37,413 nt of DNA from contig DATKCJ010000252.1 in the NCBI GenBank assembly GCA_035513275.1, forward strand, positions 1 to 37,413. The letters run 5' to 3'. The stretch's first letter is position 1; every line of letters starts with the position of its first letter. Shown piece by piece: positions 1 to 6,924 of this stretch. The notes beneath the pieces are model-generated. The model searched no databases, was not told the DNA's origin, and saw nothing but the letters and a program-made list of their open reading frames with translations. This stretch comes from DATKCJ01 sp035513275 (GTDB lineage: Bacteria; Verrucomicrobiota; Verrucomicrobiia; Opitutales; Opitutaceae). Position numbers and translations under genes: made by a program.

Positions 1-148
1 TCAGGCTGCCAAACTCCTCGTTGCGCGCCGTGACCTCGGATTTCAGGTAGTCGGGGAAAGGGCGGTCGTTGAGCGGGTAAAGGCTCAAGAGCGCCCAAAT
101 CACGATCACGAGCGAGATTGAGAGTTTCCAGAAGATGCGTCGGAACAT
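1..148 (-). CDS. secD: Protein translocase subunit SecD, N-terminal fragment (runs off the left edge)
   Basis: Only the first 49 codons are present; the gene reads leftward from an ATG at 148 and continues past base 1. The peptide starts MFRRIFWKLSISLVIVIWA, a basic start followed by one hydrophobic segment (about residues 7-23), then the short motif YPLNDRPFPDYLKSEV, which suits the start of the periplasmic part of SecD. SecD with SecF and YajC assists the SecYEG channel, using the proton-motive force to draw proteins across the inner membrane. The main support is position: yajC lies 64 bp upstream on the same strand, the standard yajC-secD order. The conserved SecD domains are outside the window, so identity rests on context and the N-terminus. 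Confidence 0.75.
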   Translation of the reverse strand, partial: MFRRIFWKLSISLVIVIWALLSLYPLNDRPFPDYLKSEVTARNEEFGSL

Positions 149-212
149 GTGCGTGGAATGCTGGGGAAACAGTTGGTGGCCGACCGCGTCGAGGCGGGCG
201 CGCCTGGGGCCG

Positions 213-539
213 TCAGTCGGACTTTTTTACGACGGCGTGGACGAACGCCTTGTTGATCTCGACCTTCGTGCCGTCGCCGACGCGGAGGGCGAAGCGGTCG
301 TCCCTCACGTTGGTGATTGTCCCGTATACGCCACCGGCGGTGATGATCTCATCGCCAGACTTGAGCTCTGTGAGCATCTTCTGGTGCTGCTTCTGTTTCT
401 TGCGCTGGGGCGCAATCAGAAGAAACCACATCGCGGCGAAGAAAAGGCCCCAGAAAAGGAGCATGATCATGCCGTTGCCACCGGCGGGTGCAGCCTGGCC
501 GATCACGGCGGCGGATTCGATAGGGAACAGTTTCGTCAT
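213..539 (-). CDS. yajC: Preprotein translocase subunit YajC
   Basis: A 108-residue small membrane protein. After a short N-terminus it has one hydrophobic segment (about residues 22-41, NGMIMLLFWGLFFAAMWFLL) ending in the YajC hallmark IAPQRKKQKQHQKML. A small soluble domain follows (LKSGDEIITAGGVYGTI, then FALRVGDGTKVEINKAFV). YajC is an accessory subunit of the SecDF-YajC complex. I chose the ATG at 539 because it gives a family-like N-terminus; in-frame starts at 590 and upstream would add residues with no family resemblance, but 590 cannot be excluded. There is no clear ribosome-binding site. It precedes secD and diverges from speA, so 540-629 should carry both promoters. Confidence 0.93.
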   Translation of the reverse strand: MTKLFPIESAAVIGQAAPAGGNGMIMLLFWGLFFAAMWFLLIAPQRKKQKQHQKMLTELKSGDEIITAGGVYGTITNVRDDRFALRVGDGTKVEINKAFVHAVVKKSD

Positions 540-629
540 TGCGATTGGGAGAGGTTTGGGAAATGAAAAAATCGATTCATTCACCGGCATAGCAAAACGC
601 AAGCCTAACCCTATCCCTTCCCAACCTCG

Positions 630-2573
630 TTGAAGACCCGCTCCACGCCACACTGGACAGTCGAGAAATCGGAGGAATTATTCGGCCTGAAGCGATGGGG
701 CGCGTCCCATTTCAGCGTCGATGACGAGGGCTTCGTCACGGTCCAGCCCGCGGCCGACGGTCGCGAAGTCCGGATCATGGATGTGATCGACGAGGCGCTG
801 AACATGGGCTTGAAGGCTCCGATCGTCGTGCGTTTCCAGGACCTCCTGCGCCACCGCGTTTTCAAGCTTAACGACGTCTTCCGCACCGCCATCGCCGAGG
901 AAGGCTACAAGGGCGGCTACCGCGGGGTCTTCCCGATCAAGGTCAACCAGTTGCGCGAGGTGGTCGAGGAGATCCTCGATGCCGGAAAGGAGTTCAACTT
1001 CGGCCTCGAGGCCGGCAGCAAGCCAGAACTCGCGATCGCTCTCGCGATGCACGACAACCCGAAGAGCCTCATCATCTGCAACGGCTACAAGGACCGCGAC
1101 TTCATCCGGCTCGCCCTACTCGGCCGCAAGCTCGGCAAGCGCGTCATCATCGTGGTCGAGCAATACTCCGAGCTCGACCCGATCATCGAGATCGCGCGCG
1201 AGATGGGCGTGAAGCCGCTGATCGGATTCCGCGCCAAGCTCGGGACACGAGGCGAGGGCAAGTGGGCAACCTCGACTGGCGACAACGCCAAGTTCGGCCT
1301 CACCACCGCCGAGATCCTGATGGGCGCCCAGAAACTCAAGGACGCCAAGCTCACCCAGAGCCTGCGCCTGCTCCACTTCCACATCGGCTCGCAGGTGCCG
1401 AACATCATCACGATCAAGAGCGCCGTCGTCGAGGCCACCCGCTACTATTGCCAGCTCGCGAAAATGGGTTTCCCGATGGGCTTCCTCGACGTCGGCGGCG
1501 GCCTCGGGATCGACTACGACGGCAGTCGCACGAACTTCGAATCCTCGATGAACTACTCCATCGAGGAATACGCGCGCGACGTCGTCTTCAACATCCGCGA
1601 GATCTGCAACTCGGTCGGCGTGAATCATCCCGACATCGTTTCCGAGAGCGGCCGGGCAATCACCGCGCCGCACTCGATGCTCGTCGTCGAGGTGTTCGAG
1701 CGCATCTCGAAACGCGAAGCGATCGATGGCGCGACGATTCCGACGCAGAAACACAAGGTTGTCTCCGATCTCGAGATCCTCCTCAAGAACAAGGCGCGCC
1801 TCGGCAGGCTCGAGCGGTTCCACGACGCCATGCAGAAGAAGGAGGAGGCTTCGTCGCTCTTCAACCTCGGGTATCTCGATCTCGAGAACCGTGCCGCCGC
1901 CGAGAGCCTGTTCTGGCAGGTCTGCGAGAAGATCAACAAGGAGGCGCCTGAAAACGGCTACCAGCCCGAGGAGCTGCGCGATCTCACGCGCATGCTCGCC
2001 GACCAATACGTCTGCAACTTTTCGGTCTTCCAGTCGCTTCTCGACCACTGGGCCCTCAAGCAGCTCTTCCCGATCGTGCCGCTGCACAGACTGGACGAAA
2101 AGCCGTCCATCAACGCGATCCTCGTCGACATCACGTGCGACTCCGACGGCAAGATCTCCAGCTTCATCGACCTGCAGGACGTGAAGGACTACATCACCCT
2201 GCACCCGCTCAACGGGAAGCCCTACTACCTCGGCGTGTTCCTCACCGGCGCCTACCAGGACATCATGGGCGACCTCCACAATCTCTTCGGCCGCGTGAAC
2301 GAAGCCCACGTCTTCCTCGAGGAGGACGAGCCCAACGGGTTCTACATCGAGGAAACCATCAGCGGCTCGCGCATCGGCGAGGTGCTCGAAGGCGTCCAAT
2401 ACGACGAGGAAATCCTCTGCCGCGCGATGAAGCGCCAGATCGACCACGCGACCCGCAAGGATCTCGTGAAACCCCGCGAGGGCGTTCGCCTCCTCGAACA
2501 CTACGAAGCGATGATGCGCAACAAGACCTACCTCGCGATCGAGCCGCCGCCGAAGAAGAGCAGGAAGAAGTGA
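630..2573 (+). CDS. speA: Biosynthetic arginine decarboxylase
   Basis: A 647-residue SpeA-type enzyme, PLP-dependent and of the alanine-racemase fold, converting L-arginine to agmatine plus CO2, the first step of putrescine and polyamine synthesis. The PLP lysine is K104 in GVFPIKVNQ. The cofactor-binding glycine run appears in FLDVGGGLGIDYDG, and the conserved C-terminal cysteine is C503 in DITCDSDGK. Length matches the family (about 630-660). The likely start is TTG at 630, giving MKTRSTPHWTVEKSEELFG; no better ATG exists before the conserved region. It is transcribed divergently from yajC. Its 3' end is followed within 6 bp by a nested repeat block rather than an obvious terminator. No agmatinase or agmatine deiminase gene lies nearby, so the rest of the pathway must be elsewhere. 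Confidence 0.96.
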   Translation: MKTRSTPHWTVEKSEELFGLKRWGASHFSVDDEGFVTVQPAADGREVRIMDVIDEALNMGLKAPIVVRFQDLLRHRVFKLNDVFRTAIAEEGYKGGYRGVFPIKVNQLREVVEEILDAGKEFNFGLEAGSKPELAIALAMHDNPKSLIICNGYKDRDFIRLALLGRKLGKRVIIVVEQYSELDPIIEIAREMGVKPLIGFRAKLGTRGEGKWATSTGDNAKFGLTTAEILMGAQKLKDAKLTQSLRLLHFHIGSQVPNIITIKSAVVEATRYYCQLAKMGFPMGFLDVGGGLGIDYDGSRTNFESSMNYSIEEYARDVVFNIREICNSVGVNHPDIVSESGRAITAPHSMLVVEVFERISKREAIDGATIPTQKHKVVSDLEILLKNKARLGRLERFHDAMQKKEEASSLFNLGYLDLENRAAAESLFWQVCEKINKEAPENGYQPEELRDLTRMLADQYVCNFSVFQSLLDHWALKQLFPIVPLHRLDEKPSINAILVDITCDSDGKISSFIDLQDVKDYITLHPLNGKPYYLGVFLTGAYQDIMGDLHNLFGRVNEAHVFLEEDEPNGFYIEETISGSRIGEVLEGVQYDEEILCRAMKRQIDHATRKDLVKPREGVRLLEHYEAMMRNKTYLAIEPPPKKSRKK

Positions 2574-2578
2574 CTCGA

Positions 2579-2849
2579 GTGCGGATTGCGGAATGCGGAG
2601 TGCGGATCGCGAACGTGCATGGACGCTTGAGACAGGAGGCACGCTTTTCGCGACAGCGTCTTGGAGTGCGGCACTCCTGTGCCGCTTTTCCGACGAGCGC
2701 ATGCCTTTTTGCCGCTCGCCAAAGCGCCAGAGGACTGGCGCACTCCAAGGCCTGCGGCGCTTGCCGGCATCCTTCTCACGCCCCTCGGAGATGCGCGCTA
2801 CCCCGGATCGAGTCCCAATCCGCACTCCGCACTCCCCAATCCGCAATCA
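2579..2849. repeat. Nested inverted-repeat block between speA and hrpB
   Basis: The 278-bp gap between convergent speA and hrpB is nearly all repeat. The outer arms are 7-bp-periodic tracts: TGCGGAT/TGCGGAA/TGCGGAG units at 2579-2611 and their inverted counterpart at 2816-2849, which abuts the hrpB stop codon. Inside sits an inverted pair of a second family: CTTGGAGTGCGGCACTCC at about 2660-2677, and GGCGCACTCCAAGG at about 2737-2750. The inner family recurs at 5524-5633 and 6752-6856. The block could form a long cruciform or hairpin and may serve as a bidirectional terminator. I see no gene in it. Confidence 0.7.
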
Positions 2850-2851
2850 GA

Positions 2852-5443
2852 TCACCGCCACTCATGCCGCGGATACCTCCGCGACAGCGCCGGCTTGATC
2901 TCCGGATACGTCTCGCGCCAGAAGCGCTCGAGATCGTCGGTCACCTGGATCGGCCGCTGATTCGGTGCGAGCACCTCGATCTTCACCGGCACGCGGCCGC
3001 GACCCAGCGTGATGTTCTTTGCGATCCCGAAGAGCTCTTGGATTCGCGCCGCGATCACCGGCGGACCCTCCTTGTGATACGTGAGCCGCGACTTCCGTCC
3101 ATTGGGCATGTCGAGCCGCTCCGGCAGGACCTTCTCCATCGCCGCAAGCTGCTCGGGCGTCAGCCAGTCCTTCAATATCTCCCACACCGGCCGGTCCTTC
3201 ACTTCCTTCGCGCTGTAGGCGCCGTAACAGATCTGCTCGATGAGCAGCGCGCGGTCCGCCTCGCCGATAGGATGCGACTCGTATTCCGGGAACCACTCGG
3301 CGAACCGGTTCACACGCGTGATCCACTGCTCCACCGCCTCGGTCCACTCCTTGATCACGATGTTTCCAGCCATCACCTCGCGAGCGAGAATCGCCGCTGC
3401 TTTGCCTTCCGGTGGCTCCGCCCCTTCGCGCGACTCGAGCACAAGATCCCGGAAACACTTCTCGCGCCTCGCCACGACCCGACGCGTCGTCGGATCGAGC
3501 TGCACGCCCGTTGTTTCGCTGAAGTCATTCGGAAAAAGTTCACCGAGCCACGACTCCTCGATCGCTGTTGCGAGGCCGAGCACGGTTGTCACCTCGCCCG
3601 CGCGACCTCCGATCTCGCTGATATCGCCCGCCACGAAAAGCGGCGCCTCCTGGATCGCACTCTCACGCGCGAGCATACCCTTGCGGCCGTGCACGAGTTC
3701 GCAGCGCTGCGTGGCCGTGTCGAGCCGGTGGGCAAGTTGATCGACGAATCCGGACAGCACGCACTTGCGGATCTCGGCGCCGTCGACCCGCCGCTCCGCG
3801 ATGTCGAGCCCCTCGTCCTTTGCAATTTCGAGGAACTGGAAAAACATCGGCGCCACCTGCCGCGCCGACTGAGCGTGGATGCCGAGCCGCCGGCACGCGT
3901 CGACCGAGTAGTTCGCCCTGTCCGCGTAACGCCACGCGCGCATGAGCAGGAAGAAATCCGACTCTGTTTCCTGCCCCAGCACGTCTTCCCGCGCTTGCGC
4001 GACGGACTTTGACGGATTCCGGAGCAGGAATCCCCTCCCCTGCGTGAGCGACGCCATGAAAGCCGCCGCGCGCACGCACCGTCGCGCATCCGCCTCGAGG
4101 AACATCCGTGCATAGCGCGGGTGCACTGGAAACTTCAGCATCCGCCGGCCCATCTCGGTGATACGTAGGGCAGGTCTCTGACCCGCCGGCTCGGGTTCCC
4201 GGAGTGGCAGGTCGGAGACCTGCCCTACGGCTCCCAAATCCTCCAACAACGTCTCCGCGCGCTGGAGCGCCTTTGGATCAGGCCGCTCGATCCACGGAAA
4301 GTTCACGACGTCGTCGATGCCGGCCGCCTTGAGCGTGAGCACGACTTCCGCGAGATCGAGTCGCTTGACCTCGGGCATCTCGCTCGGCGCACGGTGCGCG
4401 TGATCGCGCTCCGTCCACATGCGCAGGCATACGCCCGGCGCTGTGCGTCCTGCGCGGCCCGCTCGCTGGTCGGCCGACGCGGCACTTATCTTTTCAATGA
4501 GCAGCGTGTTGATTCCGCGGTGCGGATCGAACCGCGCGATTCGCGCCAGGCCGGAGTCCACGACGGCAGTAACGCCATCGATCGTAAGCGATGTCTCGGC
4601 GACGTTGGTCGACACGATGATCTTGCGCCGGCCGTGCCGCGCGACCGCGGCGTCCTGATCCTGCGGCGAGAGTTCGCCGTGCAATGGAAGGATGATGCAG
4701 CCCTCGCACGCGACCTCGTGTCGAATCGCATCGATCGTCCGCGCGATCTCGTAGGAGCCCGGCATGAAGACGAGCACGTCGCCCGACGTCGTCCGCCCGA
4801 CGGCCTCCGAGCACACCCGCGCCGCGGCGTCCCATATCTCCTCCTTGTCGGGATCGACGGCCTTCTCCAGGTATTCGATCTCCACTGGAAACATCCGGCC
4901 TTCGCTTCGAACAACTGCCGCCGGCGCGAGGTAGTCGGCAACCATCCCTGCGTCGAGAGTCGCGGACATGACGAGGATCTTCAGGTCGGGCCGCGTCGAT
5001 TGTTGGATCTGCAGCGCTCGCGCGAGGCCGATGTCGCCGTCGAGATGCCGCTCGTGAAACTCGTCGAAGATCAACGCGCCGACTCCTTTCAGTTCCGGCT
5101 CGAACGTCATCTGGCGGAGCAGGATTCCCTCGGTGACGTAGCGGATGCGCGTCTTGTTAGAAACCTGGGAGTCCAGCCGCACTTGGTAGCCGACCTCGGC
5201 GCCGACTTTCACGCCAAGCTCCTCGGCCACGCGACGCGCGAGCATCCGCGCGGCGATCCGACGCGGCTGAAGAATGACAACCTGTCCGTCGCCGAGAAGA
5301 CCCGACGCGCGAAGCATCTTTGGCACCTGCGTCGACTTGCCGCTGCCCGTCGGCGCGCTTACGACAACCCGCCCGTGCGTGCGCACCCCGTTGATCAGTG
5401 CATCGGAGATCTCGTAGATCGGAAGTTGTTCGGGTGCGGACAT
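2852..5443 (-). CDS. hrpB: ATP-dependent RNA helicase HrpB
   Basis: An 863-residue DExH-box helicase of the HrpB family; its cellular role in bacteria is poorly defined. The N-terminal RecA-like domain has Walker A GSGKST (33-38), the DEFH box at 127-130 (DEFHER is usual in HrpB) and motif III SAT near 159-161. The second RecA domain has motif VI QRAGRAGR near 327-334. Helicase-associated domains follow, and the HrpB C-terminal region ends RYPRHEWR, a family hallmark. The ATG at 5443 is a natural start. An inverted pair of REP-like repeats is inserted in the reading frame at 4165-4228 (about residues 406-427), adding a peptide starting AVGQVSDLPLREPEPAG where homologues should have only a short linker. 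The frame is otherwise intact. Confidence 0.95.
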   Translation of the reverse strand: MSAPEQLPIYEISDALINGVRTHGRVVVSAPTGSGKSTQVPKMLRASGLLGDGQVVILQPRRIAARMLARRVAEELGVKVGAEVGYQVRLDSQVSNKTRIRYVTEGILLRQMTFEPELKGVGALIFDEFHERHLDGDIGLARALQIQQSTRPDLKILVMSATLDAGMVADYLAPAAVVRSEGRMFPVEIEYLEKAVDPDKEEIWDAAARVCSEAVGRTTSGDVLVFMPGSYEIARTIDAIRHEVACEGCIILPLHGELSPQDQDAAVARHGRRKIIVSTNVAETSLTIDGVTAVVDSGLARIARFDPHRGINTLLIEKISAASADQRAGRAGRTAPGVCLRMWTERDHAHRAPSEMPEVKRLDLAEVVLTLKAAGIDDVVNFPWIERPDPKALQRAETLLEDLGAVGQVSDLPLREPEPAGQRPALRITEMGRRMLKFPVHPRYARMFLEADARRCVRAAAFMASLTQGRGFLLRNPSKSVAQAREDVLGQETESDFFLLMRAWRYADRANYSVDACRRLGIHAQSARQVAPMFFQFLEIAKDEGLDIAERRVDGAEIRKCVLSGFVDQLAHRLDTATQRCELVHGRKGMLARESAIQEAPLFVAGDISEIGGRAGEVTTVLGLATAIEESWLGELFPNDFSETTGVQLDPTTRRVVARREKCFRDLVLESREGAEPPEGKAAAILAREVMAGNIVIKEWTEAVEQWITRVNRFAEWFPEYESHPIGEADRALLIEQICYGAYSAKEVKDRPVWEILKDWLTPEQLAAMEKVLPERLDMPNGRKSRLTYHKEGPPVIAARIQELFGIAKNITLGRGRVPVKIEVLAPNQRPIQVTDDLERFWRETYPEIKPALSRRYPRHEWR
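4165..4228. repeat. GTAG-headed REP pair inside the hrpB reading frame
   Basis: An inverted pair of GTAG-headed palindromes: GTAGGGCAGGTCTCTGACCC from the left, and the reverse complement of GTAGGGCAGGTCTCCGACC ending in CTAC at 4228. The same family occurs at 12663, 23440, 25103 and 34488. It is read as coding sequence within hrpB without a stop. Confidence 0.85.
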
Positions 5444-5523
5444 GGGAAACCATCAAGAGCCGCCGCGAGGCGTGGCGAGGTCAAGCATGCGTTGCGTAAC
5501 TTAAATCGGTCCGCCTCGGTCGA

Positions 5524-5633
5524 AAGCGGCAGACGACTGCCGCACTCCAAGGCGCCTGCGGCGCTCAAAACAGGACGCGTCGCACTTCGCGGCAGCGTCT
5601 TGGAGTGCGGCACTCCTGTGCCGCGTTTCTCCC
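5524..5633. repeat. Inverted pair of the CTTGGAGTGCGGCA repeat family
   Basis: The left half reads AAGCGGCAGACGACTGCCGC followed by ACTCCAAGGCGCC; the right half reads CGTCTTGGAGTGCGGCACTC followed by CTGTGCCGCGTTTC. The two face each other in inverted orientation, and each is itself palindromic. Related copies lie at about 2660-2750 and 6752-6856. It sits upstream of hrpB and before the large RNA. Confidence 0.75.
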
Positions 5634-5782
5634 GGGTCTAGCTGCACTTTTGCGCACAATTCCCGTGAACAACCTGTGAGCAAAGATGTTCACATGCAGC
5701 TCCCACCAAAATTTCATGCAACATCTTGTGAAGAACAAACTCGTGACTTTCCCGCGACAGAGGCGGACGCTCTGCACGTTCA

Positions 5783-5788
5783 TTGACA
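5783..5788 (+). promoter_or_regulatory. Possible -35 element upstream of the large RNA
   Basis: A perfect TTGACA. No good -10 lies at 16-18 nt spacing (CCGGCA and CGGCAT are poor), so this is only a weak promoter suggestion. It is placed where a promoter for the structured RNA would be expected. Confidence 0.25.
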
Positions 5789-5789
5789 G

Positions 5790-6645
5790 AACACACGAAA
5801 GAGCGCCGGCATGAAAAACCTGGCGCACACCCGTGTGGGATAAGCCCGGGAAACCGGGGAAAGAGGAGTCGAAGCTGGTTCGGCTCTTCCCTGCGCGCGA
5901 TGGCTTGCCATCGGGCGAAAGGCAGATGTCACCAGTTCCTCTGGCCGGAGTCGTGTCCGGCTGGTGCACGAAATCAGGAACTGTGCGGCGAGGCGCGATT
6001 AGAAACCGCGGCCGAGCCCAGTTATGCGCGGGGAACGTTTCGATTCCCGCGCTGATGCAGTCACCCAGAGGGTAACCGGTTGCTACTGCACGACCGGCAC
6101 GGCAACGGTCCGCTGGATGGGCGAAAGCCTGTCAAAAGGCCCAAGCTCCGCAAGGAGCGGGGCGCGTAACGGTGGATCGATGTCGGGGAGTGGGCGGGCG
6201 TGGCAATGCTCGCAAAACCTCCTGATTGGGGCGGTCTCGCAAAACGGGATCACCCAACTGCGAAATAAAAAGCAACCTGAGGGATAAGAGGTCAGACCCG
6301 TAACGTAAGGACAACGCCCGGCCAAAAACCGGGGCCGCCCTGACGGAAACCGGCAGCGACGCGAACGCAATTCGCAGGCGTGTCATTGCCCGGTCCGGCG
6401 CCGCTCCATCGGCAGGTGGAAGGCGAACCGGGCCAAGAGGCCTCACCCAACAAATCACGGACGGTAACGTCCGGGACGGTCCTGCTATGAGACCGAGACC
6501 CTTGCTTGCCGCGAGGAATGGCGTCGGGGAGACGATGGCCAGCGAAAGCTGAGCGCCTAATATCGTCATCTGGGAAAGAGAGTGCGGCGAACTCCCACCC
6601 CCCAATTTGACCCCAGGGCTTCGGCCTTGGGGTCTCATTGTTTTT
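5790..6645 (+). ncRNA. Large structured non-coding RNA of unrecognised class
   Basis: About 850 nt with no credible protein gene but many perfect hairpins, several with GNRA loops: CCCGG-GAAA-CCGGG (5845-5858), GCTCC-GCAA-GGAGC (6145-6158), GGACG-GTAA-CGTCC (6459-6472) and CAGC-GAAA-GCTG (6540-6551). Others are CGATGG-CTTG-CCATCG (5898-5913) and AGTCGAA/TTCGGCT (5867-5885). Longer-range pairings include CAGTTCCT (5933-5940) with AGGAACTG (5976-5983), enclosing GCCGGA/TCCGGC. The purine-rich joining segments (GGGATAAG, GCGAAAGG, CGTAACGTAAGGA) are typical of folded RNAs. It ends in an 11-bp UUCG-capped terminator on this strand. I could not match it to RNase P RNA, tmRNA, SRP RNA or 6S RNA, and I did not find a group II intron domain V. 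Size and complexity resemble large bacterial RNAs such as GOLLD, ROOL or OLE, but I cannot assign it. The 5' end is approximate and could lie anywhere between about 5650 and 5830. Confidence 0.65.
6609..6645 (+). terminator. Intrinsic terminator of the large RNA
   Basis: An 11-bp stem (6609-6619 with 6624-6634, one G-U pair) closed by a TTCG tetraloop, followed by TCATTGTTTTT. The T-tract lies only on the + side, so it terminates rightward transcription and fixes the strand of the RNA. Confidence 0.85.
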
Positions 6646-6661
6646 GGATCCAGAGGTTCGT

Positions 6662-6722
6662 GTAGCCCGCTGCGTGAGCAGCGGGATCATTCTTCGGTGT
6701 AGCCAGCCGCGGAAGCGGCGGG
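6662..6722. repeat. Two GTAG-headed REPs in direct orientation
   Basis: GTAGCCCGCTGCGTGAGCAG at 6662 and GTAGCCAGCCGCGGAAGCGG at 6699 each form a palindrome after the GTAG head. The same family occurs as an inverted pair at 21615-21686. Confidence 0.75.
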
Positions 6723-6751
6723 ACATCGTCGCGCAGCAGCGAGTGATCCGG

Positions 6752-6856
6752 GAAAGCGGCAGAGGACAGCCGCACTCCAAGACGCTTCCGCGAAGATTCT
6801 GTCCTCCCGCCGCGCCGCAGGCGCCTTGGAGTGCGCCACTCCCGTGGCGCCTTTCA
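6752..6856. repeat. Inverted pair of the CTTGGAGTGCGGCA repeat family
   Basis: The left half contains AAGCGGCAGAGGACAGCCGC then ACTCCAAGACGC; the right half contains GCGCCTTGGAGTGCGCCACT then CCCGTGGCGCCTTTC. This is the third copy of the pair in the window. Between it and the stop codon of the dehydrogenase (6857-6924) I see nothing. Confidence 0.75.
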
Positions 6857-6924
6857 GATGGGAGCGATCGCGGCGCGCTCTCGCCGTGGCGGGATCGCGC
6901 CTTACCATGAACAGCGCGCCCCCC

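Noticed and set aside
1116..2846. Long open frame on the minus strand opposite speA (576 codons)
   Set aside because: It is a GC-rich shadow of speA, low in complexity with no family resemblance, while speA has full motifs.
2135..4012. 625-codon + strand open frame spanning the end of speA and most of hrpB
   Set aside because: It crosses two real genes and a repeat block, and the Arg/Pro-rich translation is typical of a shifted high-GC frame.
6132..6638. 168-codon minus-strand open frame within the structured RNA
   Set aside because: It is antisense to the hairpin-rich RNA, its end reads through the terminator stem, and the translation has no domain signals. It is best explained as chance openness of a GC-rich RNA.
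5790..6645. Group II intron, RNase P RNA or tmRNA as identity of the large RNA
   Set aside because: I looked for a domain V-like 34-nt hairpin with AGC triad, for the RNase P GAGGAAAGTCC block, and for tmRNA ends and tag frame, and found none. A covariance search could overturn this.
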